The notes: generated by a model from the letters alone, not told the origin. DNA of 34,341 bases from an uncultured Acidobacteriota bacterium (GCA_945787955.1 CALZKF010000008.1:1-34341); one strand, 5' to 3'. Numbered from the stretch's first letter, positions 1 to 7,412 are shown. Translations and numbers: made by a program.

Positions 1-119
1 CCCATCTCACGCATATACACAGGTCTTGCCGATGCGTCCTGGTGCTGCGGCGACGGCTCGTCAACGCCCCGACTCCGTGGTGCGGCGGGATCCATGATCT
101 TGCCCTTTTGACTCATCAT
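1..119 (-). CDS. Probable RNA polymerase sigma-70 family factor, N-terminus only (partial)
   Basis: The window edge cuts this gene, leaving 39 codons. The reading frame starts at ATG 119 (or the adjacent ATG at 116), with GGAG about 5 nt upstream of the first. It runs open to the window end with no stop. The last visible residues, ARPVYMREMG, match the start of sigma-70 region 1.2 (typically DPVRxYLREMG), where primary and RpoS-type sigma factors contact the non-template strand downstream of the -10 element. The preceding part is polar and rich in Pro, Asp and Gln, as usual for the variable N-terminus. The short N-terminal extension argues against a full RpoD with region 1.1 and for an RpoS-like or alternative factor. 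The assignment rests on about ten residues. Confidence 0.55.
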   Translation of the reverse strand, partial: MMSQKGKIMDPAAPRSRGVDEPSPQHQDASARPVYMREM

Positions 120-340
120 CGTCACTCCGGAACTCTCCCCTTCAGCCGACTCAGGAGCAAGAACAGGGCCAGAACCGTTAATCATCAACATTTCGACATA
201 AAATTGCCTGAAAAAACAATGAATATTCGATTCTGGGTCCATCCGGACTCCAGGCGCCGGGTCTGGTTTTTGCCGTGCCGGTGTGACGTGGAGGTGTCGA
301 TTTGTCGCCTGGCGGCCCTGTCCGTGTATCATCGGCACCT
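120..340. promoter_or_regulatory. Divergent intergenic region between the sigma-factor fragment and brkB-like gene
   Basis: This 220-bp stretch has no convincing gene. It includes an AT-rich patch around 180-235, which would suit promoters for either side. A -10-like hexamer TATCAT at 327-332 lies 8 nt before the brkB-like ATG at 341, and no Shine-Dalgarno sequence is seen there. This fits a very short or absent leader. Confidence 0.35.
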
Positions 341-1258
341 ATGGAAAACGGTCCGAAACCGGCCCCTGCCGGTTCGAAATCGATTGTCGCGGACGCTATC
401 GCCGGCTGGGCCAGGGACAAGGTCTCCCTGACGGCTGCTTCGCTGTCCTATTTCACGCTGATCTCGGTTACGCCGCTGCTGATCCTGGTGCTGACAACCG
501 CCGGGATGGTGTACGGGCCCGGGGATGTTGAAAGCCGTGTTTTTTCCGGGATGCGGCTATTCGTCGGAGACCATTTCACCAACCTGTTGCAGAGCTGGAT
601 ACGGCAGGCGGAGCTGGACCCGACCCGCTGGCTGGCCACCGTGGCGGGAATCGTCATCATTCTCTTCGGGTCGTCCCAGGTGTTCACCATGCTGCAGCGC
701 GCCCTTCGTGAGCTGTGGGGTGCGCCGCTTCCACAGTCGCGCCGGTTTCGTGCGTTGCAGGTGCTGAAAACCCGGGCGTCTTCGTTCGTGATGGTCATCG
801 GAATCGGCGCGTTATGGTTTGCCTCCATTTTCGCCGGCACCGTTCTGGCCGCCTGGGATGCATGGTTGGGGGAAGCGGTTCCCAGGGGGCTGACAGTGGT
901 CCGGGTGTGGCATTCGGTTCTCACGGTTCTTGTATACGGTCTGTTCGCGGCCCTGATCTACCGCTACCTGGCGCCGGTGAGGATCGCCTGGAAGGATGCC
1001 TGGACAGGAGCGGCGGTCTTTGCGGTTCTCAGTGCCGTGGGGCAGAAGGTCCTGGGTTGGTATCTGGCGTACACCACCATCAGCACTCTCTACGGGGCAG
1101 CCGGATCTCTGGTTGTGATCCTGCTGTGGTTCTATTACTCGTGGCTGGTGTTCCTGCTTGGGGTTGAATTCACTATCGCGTGCCATCGCCATCGTAACCA
1201 CCGGGCCGAGGCTGTCGCAGGTCCAGCACCCACGCCCGGTCCACCCGCTTCCGGATGA
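341..1258 (+). CDS. YihY/BrkB family inner-membrane protein
   Basis: A 305-residue integral membrane protein of the YihY/virulence factor BrkB family, whose biochemical role is not settled. The sequence shows the family start, a soluble N-terminus followed by LTAASLSYFTLISVTPLLIL, then several hydrophobic helices. The characteristic block near the C-terminus (YTTISTLYGAAGSLVVILLW) is followed by YYSWLVFLLGVEFT. The ATG at 341 is preferred over the upstream TTG at 302, because the extra 13 residues are unlike the family and the ATG has a -10-like hexamer just upstream. The C-terminal tail after the last helix is Pro/His-rich and overlaps the 3' end of the convergent DUF434 gene by 86 bp. Confidence 0.9.
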   Translation: MENGPKPAPAGSKSIVADAIAGWARDKVSLTAASLSYFTLISVTPLLILVLTTAGMVYGPGDVESRVFSGMRLFVGDHFTNLLQSWIRQAELDPTRWLATVAGIVIILFGSSQVFTMLQRALRELWGAPLPQSRRFRALQVLKTRASSFVMVIGIGALWFASIFAGTVLAAWDAWLGEAVPRGLTVVRVWHSVLTVLVYGLFAALIYRYLAPVRIAWKDAWTGAAVFAVLSAVGQKVLGWYLAYTTISTLYGAAGSLVVILLWFYYSWLVFLLGVEFTIACHRHRNHRAEAVAGPAPTPGPPASG

Positions 1259-1943
1259 TCCGTCCGGCCAGATCCAGCGTCAAAGCGCAGTGTCGCAACA
1301 CAACGCTGTCGGTGGTTACCACGACGCCTTCATAGTCCTTGAGAACCTTGTCGGGACTTGGGGCCAGTTCTATGTTCCACTGCGGCGCAGCTCCGTAGCG
1401 GTCCTGTTCCAGGAGTTCGGCGATGCGGATTTTAAGGCGGCCGCTGTTGGAGACCGGCTGGTCCAGGTAGAAATCGACCCGGGACGGTTTGAGGGCGCCG
1501 GCCGCCTGCAGTATCAGCTCCAGGGCCGGGTCGGTTTCCTCGATGGAGCGATAGCTGCCGTGGACCGAGGCCAGGTCACGATAGCGACCGTCCCGCCCGA
1601 TCAGGATCAGGCCGCCGGAAAGGGCGCTTTCGAGTGTGATCAGCAGGTTGTAACCGTCAATGCCGAGAGGGGAGGAATCGCACTGCGGTGGTTCGGACTC
1701 TGAGAGACCGGAGTGCTCCAGTGCCTGGTCGTCACAACCGCAGCGCAGGATCGCCTGACGCTGGCGGGCGTACAGGGCGTAACGGTCTCCGACCAGTTTG
1801 AGCGCGGCGCGGGTGGAGTATCTCCGGGTCAGCAGCCAGCTGAACTCCGCCGTTGCCTGCCGCAGAATTCCCAGGTGCTCCTCGGCGAACAACTGCCTGT
1901 CCCGGGGGTGGGGCCCCCGGTGCCTGCGCCTGTCCGGTGCCAT
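1173..1943 (-). CDS. DUF434 domain-containing protein
   Basis: A 256-residue cytoplasmic protein of unknown function. The N-terminus (HRGPHPRDRQLFAEEHLGIL, then SWLLTRRYSTRAALKLVGDR) is typical of DUF434. The following LTxRQRxAxxRCxCxD-like segment and the larger C-terminal domain resemble the DUF5616 part found in these proteins. The start at ATG 1943 fits the family N-terminus; a longer open frame reaches into the cytochrome gene but looks non-coding. No Shine-Dalgarno is visible: the bases upstream of the ATG are occupied by a GGGGTCAGGCACC repeat that also covers the stop codon of the upstream cytochrome gene. The 3' end overlaps the convergent brkB-like gene. The family is confident; the function is not known. 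Confidence 0.8.
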   Translation of the reverse strand: MAPDRRRHRGPHPRDRQLFAEEHLGILRQATAEFSWLLTRRYSTRAALKLVGDRYALYARQRQAILRCGCDDQALEHSGLSESEPPQCDSSPLGIDGYNLLITLESALSGGLILIGRDGRYRDLASVHGSYRSIEETDPALELILQAAGALKPSRVDFYLDQPVSNSGRLKIRIAELLEQDRYGAAPQWNIELAPSPDKVLKDYEGVVVTTDSVVLRHCALTLDLAGRIIRKRVDRAWVLDLRQPRPGGYDGDGTR

Positions 1944-1945
1944 AA

Positions 1946-1972
1946 TTAAAAGGTGCCTGACCCCTTTTTTTA
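1946..1972 (-). repeat. GGGGTCAGGCACC-type short repeat
   Basis: Read on the minus strand, an A-run is followed by GGGGTCAGGCACC and TTTTAATT. It fills the gap between the octaheme cytochrome stop and the DUF434 start. AAAAGG and CCTTTT arms could form a weak hairpin. Related copies occur at 5055-5073 (shorter) and at 12581-12630 (as a perfect palindrome). Short repeats of this kind are, to my knowledge, common near genes in some bacterial genomes and may be REP-like. That origin is inference. Confidence 0.5.
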
Positions 1973-3430
1973 CTTGTAGCGCTCCTTGAATTCGGCCTGG
2001 CGTTTCTCGCGGGCTTCCTTCACCGCCGGGTCTTCCTTGTTGATCGACCATTTCCAGCCGTCGGAATTCTGTACCTCTTCCAGGGTGGCTTTCAGGGCTT
2101 CGACCTGCTCCTTCGAGTTTTCCCGGCCCTCGTACTTGTGGATGATCTCCTTGATTTCCGGGATGTAGTGGCTGAGCCAGTTCTTGGCCAGGTCGTAGGT
2201 CCCGTGCCAGTGGGTGTAATCAGGCGCCATCATGGAGGCGGCGTGCCGGGCGCGGCGGCCTTCGTGATGCCACAGTTCGAACCAGGTGAAATCGATGGGA
2301 TGGTTGAATTTGGCGTAGGTCGGATCGGTCTTGAGCACATCGGTTGCGGCTGCGTACAGCTTGAGGCCCGGCTTGGCGTACTTGTCCTCGTACAGGTCGA
2401 TCAGCGCTTCGTACTGGATAAAGAAGTTGTCCACGAAGGTCTGCTGGTGGCAGGACAGGCAGACGTCGATCATTTTCTCCCGCCGGGTGTCTGCGGTGAT
2501 CGATGCCGAGCTCAGGTTCCATTTCCTGTCGGTCTCGTGGGAGAGCTTGGAGATCGGCGGCCGGTTGTTCCACTTGATCCTCAGGCCGATGTTGTGGGAG
2601 ATCGCCTGGGTCTTGGTGGCCGACATGTGGCAGGTGGCGCAGGTCGGAGCGGCGGTGTAATCCTCGCCGACGATCCACTTGGACGAATCCAGGTTCATTT
2701 TGTCCTGGCTGGCGTTGTAGGCGATGCCGTGCTTCGACTCCTGGTAGACCTCGTACTGCGGGTGGTCCGGTCCCAGGTGGCATTTGCCGCAGTTCTCAGG
2801 CCGGCGGGCCAGGGCTACGGAGAAGCTGTGCCGCGAATGGCAGGCGGTGCAGGACCCTTCGGAGCCGTCCGGGTTCACCCGGCCGATACCGGTGTTCGGC
2901 CAGGTCGCCGCGTCCAGCTTGCCGGTTTCCGGATCGACCCGGATCTCGCTGCCGTGGCACTGCCAGCAGCCGTTCACGGCTGCAGCCGAAATCCCGGCGG
3001 GGAACATCGGCGTCACCATGCCGTTGTTTCCTTCGACCACTTCCGCCAGCATGTTGTCCAGGGAACCCATGATCCGGCCGGCCTTGGAATGGTGGGAGTT
3101 CAGGAACTCCTTCGATTCCTGGGCATGGCATCGGGCGCAGTCCAGGGGAGATACGATGGTGGCGATGCCATAATCGTCATGAATGCCGTCTCTCAGGATG
3201 TCGATATCCGCCTTGTTGGCGGCGTGGCATTCATAGCAGCCGACGTTGGCGCCGTAGTGCTTGCTGGCGCCCCACTGCTGGTACATCCCGGGATTGGCCT
3301 CGGCGTGGCAGCCGACGCATTCCTTGGTCACTTCGGTCAGAGCCTCGGGCAGCCCCGATTCGGCCCCGGCGGCGAGGGTTGACAGTGCGATCGCTGCAAC
3401 TATCGTCAACGTCTTAATAATCCTGATCAT
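1970..3430 (-). CDS. Octaheme c-type cytochrome, hydroxylamine oxidoreductase-like (OCC1)
   Basis: A 486-residue periplasmic multiheme protein. A Sec signal peptide (residues 1-23, probable cleavage after AAGA) is followed by eight CXXCH motifs starting at about residues 38, 65, 98, 155, 194, 214, 264 and 324. The order and spacing, the block GPDHPQYEVYQESKHG after heme 6, and the C-terminal HHEGRRARHAASMMAPDYTH followed by WHGTYD place it in the HAO/octaheme cytochrome superfamily. Members oxidise hydroxylamine or hydrazine, or reduce nitrite or hydroxylamine. I cannot tell by eye whether the tyrosine that cross-links the catalytic heme in oxidising HAOs is present. GGGAG lies 8 nt before the ATG. 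A second, shorter paralogue is at 32252-33511. The immediate neighbours give no partner such as a quinol dehydrogenase, so direction and substrate are open. Confidence 0.88.
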   Translation of the reverse strand: MIRIIKTLTIVAAIALSTLAAGAESGLPEALTEVTKECVGCHAEANPGMYQQWGASKHYGANVGCYECHAANKADIDILRDGIHDDYGIATIVSPLDCARCHAQESKEFLNSHHSKAGRIMGSLDNMLAEVVEGNNGMVTPMFPAGISAAAVNGCWQCHGSEIRVDPETGKLDAATWPNTGIGRVNPDGSEGSCTACHSRHSFSVALARRPENCGKCHLGPDHPQYEVYQESKHGIAYNASQDKMNLDSSKWIVGEDYTAAPTCATCHMSATKTQAISHNIGLRIKWNNRPPISKLSHETDRKWNLSSASITADTRREKMIDVCLSCHQQTFVDNFFIQYEALIDLYEDKYAKPGLKLYAAATDVLKTDPTYAKFNHPIDFTWFELWHHEGRRARHAASMMAPDYTHWHGTYDLAKNWLSHYIPEIKEIIHKYEGRENSKEQVEALKATLEEVQNSDGWKWSINKEDPAVKEAREKRQAEFKERYK

Positions 3431-3631
3431 GGTTGTGTCTCCCTCAGCACCCGGTAGGGGAAATGAAGCCTCACGCGAATAATGGAGTCAATAGATCATC
3501 ATGGACCTCAGGACTCGATAATTCTTAAGAATGTCGGCTTTCCCTACTATGACCATAGAGATGCTTTGTGGTGGCTGTGGAAAATCGTGAGACAATGAGA
3601 TGGAAAAGAAAGCAAGGAAAGGGGATGCAGC
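3431..3631. promoter_or_regulatory. Divergent control region between OCC1 cytochrome and lipoprotein gene
   Basis: This 201-bp region separates two divergent genes. It holds a perfect 12-bp palindrome ATTCTTAAGAAT at 3521-3532, a candidate operator. On the minus strand TTGACT occurs about 60 bp before the cytochrome start, but a matching -10 is weak. The same ATTCTTAA core recurs in the promoter at 9432-9459. No gene is seen here. Confidence 0.35.
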
Positions 3632-4234
3632 ATGAAGCATTCGTTTCCGCTCTGCTTCGGTCTTGCCGCTGCCATGGTTCTATTGGGCGGCTGTTCGTTC
3701 AGGGTCCAGGTTCAGGGCTATCGCAGCCCTGAAGCGACCGCTCCCATGAACCCGGGAATGTCGGTTCATCTCCAGGCGGAGGTCGATACCTATGCCGGGT
3801 CCTGCCCGGTGGCGGGAGATGAGTTGACCCGGATGATCACCGAGTTGCTGACTGAACGGGGCTACGAATTCGCACCGAAGGAATCGGCCGATCTCATCAT
3901 GGTCTACAGCTACGACCATGTCGGATACAAGGGCCGCGTCCGGTTTGAGCCCCAGACCGGCCCAACAGGCGGTATGAAGACGGTGGGCAAAGGTGGGCCG
4001 TACAAGCACAGTCTCTGGTTGCGGGCCATCGACGCCGGGAAGTTCATGGAAAGCGGTGAGGAGCAGGTGGTCTGGGCCGGGTCCGCCTCCCTTGAGGCCG
4101 CCCCTACCGGTAGCGCCCGGTTTGTAGCGATGCTACTGGTGGCGGCGTTCGAGGACTTCCCGGGGAACAAGGATGAGATAGTGACCCGGAAGATGTACCT
4201 GTCCGATTCCCGGATAGTCGCCCTGGGATACTGA
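3632..4234 (+). CDS. Small lipoprotein, DUF4136-like
   Basis: A 200-residue predicted lipoprotein. The N-terminus is a type II signal peptide ending in LLGGC, giving lipidation at Cys21. The mature part has a layout like DUF4136-type envelope lipoproteins: a stretch with a conserved tyrosine (AEVDTYAG), a helix DELTRMITELLTERGYEFAP followed by ADLIMVYSYD, a middle portion rich in Gly and Pro, and a C-terminal domain with a helix before the end. The family call is by general resemblance only, and no catalytic motif is seen. AGGGGA lies about 6 nt before the ATG. It stands alone between the divergent cytochrome and a convergent kinase-like gene. The Lgt-type enzyme at 6010-6792 would lipidate such proteins. 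Confidence 0.6.
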   Translation: MKHSFPLCFGLAAAMVLLGGCSFRVQVQGYRSPEATAPMNPGMSVHLQAEVDTYAGSCPVAGDELTRMITELLTERGYEFAPKESADLIMVYSYDHVGYKGRVRFEPQTGPTGGMKTVGKGGPYKHSLWLRAIDAGKFMESGEEQVVWAGSASLEAAPTGSARFVAMLLVAAFEDFPGNKDEIVTRKMYLSDSRIVALGY

Positions 4235-4249
4235 GGCCAGGTAGACCGC

Positions 4250-4981
4250 CTAAAAAACAGCGGTCGTCTGCAGTACCGGCAGGCGGTGGAGTATGGAGTG
4301 CACCGCCGATACCGAAGCGTCCTCCGACATGCGAGCCAGATTCAGAACCAGGTCGTAGCCGAGGGGATCATCCACGTCCCGATCGAAAATTTTGTGTATG
4401 AACTCGGCGGTGCTGCGGTCCGATTCCAAGACCTCCCGCTCCGCTTCCTTACGGCCGCAACCTGTTCGCCGGGCCACCGCTTCGATGCGATGGTCCAGCG
4501 GGGCGACGGTGCGGAGTCGCACGCCGGCATTGTCGGCCAACAGCCAGTTGGCGCCCCGGCCCAGCAGGACGGCATTTCCGCGACGGCCCAGGGTCATGAT
4601 GACCTGGCTCATTTCCTTTATGAACGCGACCTGGTTGATTGACTCCGGTACGATGAGGTGGTTGACGAATTCCTCCAGGCGGCCCAGAACGTGCTCATCC
4701 ATGCCGTCCAGAACCCGCATCCGGGTATGGGCGTTTGCGGCAATCGCCTGCAGGATCTCCCTGTTGAACAGCTGCCAGCCCAACTCCACGGAAAGTCTGG
4801 TGGCTAAAGCCGTCCCGCCGGAGCCGTACTGCCTTGAGACGGTTATGAACGGCCCTTCCGGGGCGGCCAACGCCGGGTCCGCCTTCCCTTTTTCGTGGCT
4901 GATCCGTTTCCGGACCTCCCGCAGCTTCATATGGCGGTCTACAAGGGAGTCCAGGTGGGATAGGTCGAATGATCTGGCCAT
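4250..4981 (-). CDS. Cytidylate kinase-like family protein
   Basis: A 243-residue cytoplasmic P-loop protein of the cytidylate-kinase-like family (Cmk-related, function not established). The segment ITVSRQYGSGGTALATRLS is a variant nucleotide-binding loop: family members keep SRxxGSGG instead of a classic GxxxxGK. Next comes FNREILQAIA, then the central VLLGRGANWLL and VRLRTVAPLDHRIEAVARR, resembling the R-rich lid/NMP region, and a C-terminal DPLGYDLVLNLARMS strand-helix. GGAGG sits 7 nt before the ATG. A TACAAT -10 candidate lies just upstream on this strand at 4999-5004. It follows the DUF883-like gene by 95 bp in the same direction. Confidence 0.75.
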   Translation of the reverse strand: MARSFDLSHLDSLVDRHMKLREVRKRISHEKGKADPALAAPEGPFITVSRQYGSGGTALATRLSVELGWQLFNREILQAIAANAHTRMRVLDGMDEHVLGRLEEFVNHLIVPESINQVAFIKEMSQVIMTLGRRGNAVLLGRGANWLLADNAGVRLRTVAPLDHRIEAVARRTGCGRKEAEREVLESDRSTAEFIHKIFDRDVDDPLGYDLVLNLARMSEDASVSAVHSILHRLPVLQTTAVF

Positions 4982-4998
4982 GGTTTACCCTCCACCCT

Positions 4999-5004
4999 AT
5001 TGTA
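4999..5004 (-). promoter_or_regulatory. Candidate -10 box (TACAAT) for the cytidylate kinase-like gene
   Basis: On the minus strand TACAAT lies about 17 nt upstream of the start codon at 4981, just before the Shine-Dalgarno GGAGG. A TTCTTC hexamer 15 bp further upstream is a poor -35. Supported by position and the -10 match only. Confidence 0.35.
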
Positions 5005-5054
5005 CAGGGCGCCCGGCCGGAAGAACCCGGCTACCGGACCTACAGGGAAGGTAT

Positions 5055-5073
5055 AAAAGGGTCAGGTTTTAAC
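5055..5073 (+). repeat. Short copy of the GGGTCAGG repeat
   Basis: The bases AAAAGGGTCAGGTTTTAAC resemble the repeat at 1946-1972 but lack the CACC portion and one G. It lies just past the stop codon of the DUF883-like gene. Its relation to the other copies rests on sequence similarity alone. Confidence 0.35.
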
Positions 5074-5076
5074 TGT

Positions 5077-5334
5077 TCAACGGCCCCGATTGATGAGCAG
5101 ACCAAGCAGCAGGCCAACGCCGGCGGCGATCCCTACCGCTGCCCAGGGGTGATCCTTGATCTGGTCTTCGGTCTGATCGACACCTCGCCTGATATGCTTT
5201 CCGGTGTCGCCGGCCTTTTCGCCCAGGTCATGGAGCAGATGATTCAGCTTGTCCCTGGCTTCTCTTGCCTTGCGGCGGAAGGCAGCTTCCGATTCGGTGG
5301 CTTCGGTGGCAGTTGCAGTATTTTCGTCGCTCAT
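5077..5334 (-). CDS. DUF883/ElaB-YqjD-like membrane-anchored protein
   Basis: An 85-residue protein. A charged helical N-terminal half (EAAFRRKAREARDKLNHLLH and onward) is followed by the family signature DHPWAAVGIAAGVGLLLGLL and a short basic end, INRGR. This is the layout of ElaB/YqjD/DUF883 proteins: a cytoplasmic amphipathic helix on a single C-terminal membrane helix, linked in E. coli to ribosome association and stationary-phase stress. The start at ATG 5334 has GGAG about 8 nt upstream. An in-frame ATG at 5358 has no such site and would add eight residues not typical of the family. It lies 46 bp downstream of the acyltransferase gene in the same direction. Confidence 0.8.
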   Translation of the reverse strand: MSDENTATATEATESEAAFRRKAREARDKLNHLLHDLGEKAGDTGKHIRRGVDQTEDQIKDHPWAAVGIAAGVGLLLGLLINRGR

Positions 5335-5380
5335 GTCCTGATCTCCGGGAAGTTGCATGTAAGGACCATAATACCCGAAA

Positions 5381-6019
5381 TCAAGCCGGGTCGGTGGCGC
5401 TTTCCGTGGCCCCTGCGCCGGTCAAGCGGAGGACCTCCTGTCGGACCTCGTGGGTGAAGGCTAGGGTTTCCTTCCGGCTCGGTTTCGGACCCGGATTCGG
5501 GTACCGCATCGGCTTTCCGACCCTGAGGGTGATCGTTCCGCTCTTGGGGTACCGGACTCCTTTCGGCAGGCTTTCCCGGGCTCCCAGGATCGCCATCGGG
5601 TATACCGGAACATCCAGGGCGGCGGCGAACCACCCGATCCCGGATCGGAAACGCTGCAACGTGCCGTCTTTGGAAATACCGCCTTCGGGGAAAATGCAGA
5701 TCGCCCGTTGCTTGTCCAGGACCGCGCGAACCGCCGCCAGGGTCGCCTCCGGTTCGTTGGGAACCACCGGCACCGTCCCGTTGGCCCGGAAGAACAGGTT
5801 CCAGAATGTTGTCCTCTCGTGCCATGCCTGGTTCATTAGGTGGTGGATCGGGAGGCGCGGAAAGAACCAGATCAAATACCACGGGTCCAGGTATGAGACG
5901 TGGTTCTGAGCCATGATCAGCGGCCCCCTGTCGGGAACCGGTTCCTCAGCCTCCAGCCTGAACTTCCATTTCAGACCGAAAAGGCGATGGTTCCTGGCGG
6001 TCAGGCGGTTCAGCCACAT
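5381..6019 (-). CDS. PlsC-type 1-acyl-glycerol-3-phosphate acyltransferase family protein
   Basis: A 212-residue lysophospholipid acyltransferase-like protein, probably acting at the inner membrane in phospholipid or related lipid acylation. It shows the family motifs in order: NHVSYLDP near residue 39 (the HX4D catalytic motif), the glycerophosphate-binding FPEGGISKDGTLQRFRSG near residue 110, and VPVYPMAI (motif IV). At 212 residues it is close to the usual length of small PlsC proteins. The start codon overlaps the end of lgt by 10 bp, so the two are probably translated together. The acyl acceptor cannot be read from the sequence. Confidence 0.85.
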   Translation of the reverse strand: MWLNRLTARNHRLFGLKWKFRLEAEEPVPDRGPLIMAQNHVSYLDPWYLIWFFPRLPIHHLMNQAWHERTTFWNLFFRANGTVPVVPNEPEATLAAVRAVLDKQRAICIFPEGGISKDGTLQRFRSGIGWFAAALDVPVYPMAILGARESLPKGVRYPKSGTITLRVGKPMRYPNPGPKPSRKETLAFTHEVRQEVLRLTGAGATESATDPA

Positions 6020-6792
6020 GATTCGATCCTATGACGCCTGGAGCGATAAATCATCCAAATGGCCGCTACAGCGGACATACCTAGGCCGACCCACTGGGAA
6101 GTCGTGATACCGGCCGCCTCGCCTCGGGGATCTCCGCGCAGGAATTCGTTCCCAAATCGAAACAGTCCGGCAATCAGGAAAAACATGGCGGAAACTTCTC
6201 CGTCGAATCGTTTCCGGCGGTGTAGTTGCAACAGGTATACAAACAGCAGCAACGCAGCGGTGAACTGGACGATCTGAGTCGGGTGGAGGGGGATGCCCAA
6301 AGGTGTGCCGTTCAGTTTTTCCGCCAGCGGATGTGTGAAGGTGATACCCCACCTCAGGTCGGTCGGCTTGCCGTAGCAGCAACCGGCGGCGAGGCAGCCA
6401 AGCCTTCCGATGGACATGCCGAGGGCGGCGCCGGTGAGTACGCCGTCCAGCATCCGGGACGGCTTGAGGTTGTAATGCCGTACGACCCAGATGCAATACA
6501 GAGAGCCGACGACAACACCTCCCAAAACGACCCGACCTGCAACCAGGAACTGCTTCATGCCGATGGCGCCCGATATGAACCGGTCCCATTCCACGATGAT
6601 GAACAGCAGCCTTGCGCCTGCCTCGCCGGCGATAGCGATACCGAAACCGAGTTCGTACATCTTTCCGAACGGCATCGCCTCGGTTCGAGTCAACCGTGCG
6701 AGAACGGCGATGCTTACGAGAAACGAGGTCAGGTACAACAACCCGTAAGTCGGGAAGGCGAAATCACCCAGCGTGAACAGGACAGGAAACAC
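6010..6792 (-). CDS. lgt: Prolipoprotein diacylglyceryl transferase family protein (Lgt)
   Basis: A 260-residue polytopic membrane protein with about seven hydrophobic segments. Lgt transfers a diacylglyceryl group from phosphatidylglycerol to the lipobox cysteine of prolipoproteins. The signature region reads GMSIGRLGCLAAGCCYGKPT, followed by HPTQ and FLIAGLFRFGNEFLRGDPRG. The GRLGCLxxGCCYG form is a Cys-rich variant of the GRxGNFxNxE signature of E. coli Lgt, seen in many Lgt-family proteins outside Proteobacteria. It may therefore be the housekeeping enzyme or a paralogue. The start is GTG at 6792, with GAGGAG 6 nt upstream. It overlaps the acyltransferase gene by 10 bp. Confidence 0.8.
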   Translation of the reverse strand: MFPVLFTLGDFAFPTYGLLYLTSFLVSIAVLARLTRTEAMPFGKMYELGFGIAIAGEAGARLLFIIVEWDRFISGAIGMKQFLVAGRVVLGGVVVGSLYCIWVVRHYNLKPSRMLDGVLTGAALGMSIGRLGCLAAGCCYGKPTDLRWGITFTHPLAEKLNGTPLGIPLHPTQIVQFTAALLLFVYLLQLHRRKRFDGEVSAMFFLIAGLFRFGNEFLRGDPRGEAAGITTSQWVGLGMSAVAAIWMIYRSRRHRIESCG

Positions 6793-6861
6793 TCGAACTC
6801 CTCTATTATGGATGAATGTGTATACGACAGAAAACGGCCCGCAGCAAGTCTGCCTCCGGTA

Positions 6862-7094
6862 TCAGGCGCCGTGGCTGGTTTCTATTTCAATCCCGACGGA
6901 GCGGAGGAAGCCCGTAGGCAGAATGCCGCCGTCAGGATCGCGTTGCGATTCTTTTCCTTGGCCCGGGTAAACGCCTGGGAGCGGTAGGACTGGGTGACGT
7001 AATCCAGCCGATATTCCATGGCGGAGAGGGCAGCGGCGAACCGGCAGGGCCGGCGCCGACGATGACAACGTCATGGCGTTTCGGATCAGGCCGA
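6862..7094 (-). pseudogene. Eroded flavoprotein (NAD(P)/FAD-binding) relic downstream of the ferredoxin
   Basis: On the minus strand this stretch carries four conserved blocks of a ferredoxin-fused, thioredoxin-reductase-like FAD/NAD(P) oxidoreductase, in the right order but in changing frames. AGMIGLIRNA (about 7104-7075) is the end of the FETNVPGIFIAGELGGMGLIRNA-type segment in shortened form. KRHDVVIVGAGPAG (7081-7040) is the FAD-binding Rossmann motif. ALSAMEYRLDYVT continues it after a one-base shift and runs on to SYRSQAFTRAKEKNR. GGILPTGFLRSVGIEIETSH (about 6927-6868) is the C-terminus, ending at TGA 6862-6864. The intervening domains are missing. What remains is far too short for function. 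The family comparison is from memory, but the block order is hard to explain otherwise. Confidence 0.75.
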
Positions 7095-7412
7095 TCATAC
7101 CAGCGTAATCGCCTCCAGGGGGCAGACCTCCCGGCACGCTCCATGACCGATGCAATTCGTCGGCTGGATCAGTGCGGCCTGGCCGTCGATCAACCCCAGG
7201 ACATCCCCTTCAGGGCAGGCCTCCACGCAGGTGCCGCACCCGCCGCACAGATCCTTGTCGATGACCGGATGGAGAGAGGGCGGCTCGACCATACCGGTCC
7301 TGGTGGACTCTTCCAGCACCTGGCGGCTCTGTTCTTCCTTTTTGACGGCTTTGCTGTAGTAGTACACGCATAACAGTACCGTCGGGATCAGGATGGTGGC
7401 TGCAGTGATCAT
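7095..7412 (-). CDS. Membrane-anchored 2x[4Fe-4S] ferredoxin; surviving N-terminus of a former ferredoxin-flavoprotein fusion
   Basis: A 105-residue protein. An N-terminal hydrophobic helix (ITAATILIPTVLLCVYYYSK) anchors it with a polar linker (EEQSRQVLEESTRTGMVEPP). It is followed by a bacterial ferredoxin fold with two clusters: CGGCGTCVEACP and CIGHGACREVCP. The first has the pattern CxxCxxCxxxCP, while the second (CxxxxxCxxxCP as read) lacks the cysteine at the second position, with GHGAC in its place as in related proteins. The start at ATG 7412 has GGAG 5 nt upstream; a longer open frame begins at 7502. In related proteins the chain continues past AITLV into a flavoprotein. Here a TGA stops it, and the rest is decayed at 6862-7094. 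It is divergent from the pentaheme cytochrome gene. Whether the truncated product works is unknown. Confidence 0.75.
   Translation of the reverse strand: MITAATILIPTVLLCVYYYSKAVKKEEQSRQVLEESTRTGMVEPPSLHPVIDKDLCGGCGTCVEACPEGDVLGLIDGQAALIQPTNCIGHGACREVCPLEAITLV

Noticed and set aside
360-400. GGTTCGAAATC resembling a tRNA T-loop
   Set aside because: It lies within the brkB-like coding sequence and no acceptor or anticodon stems can be formed around it.
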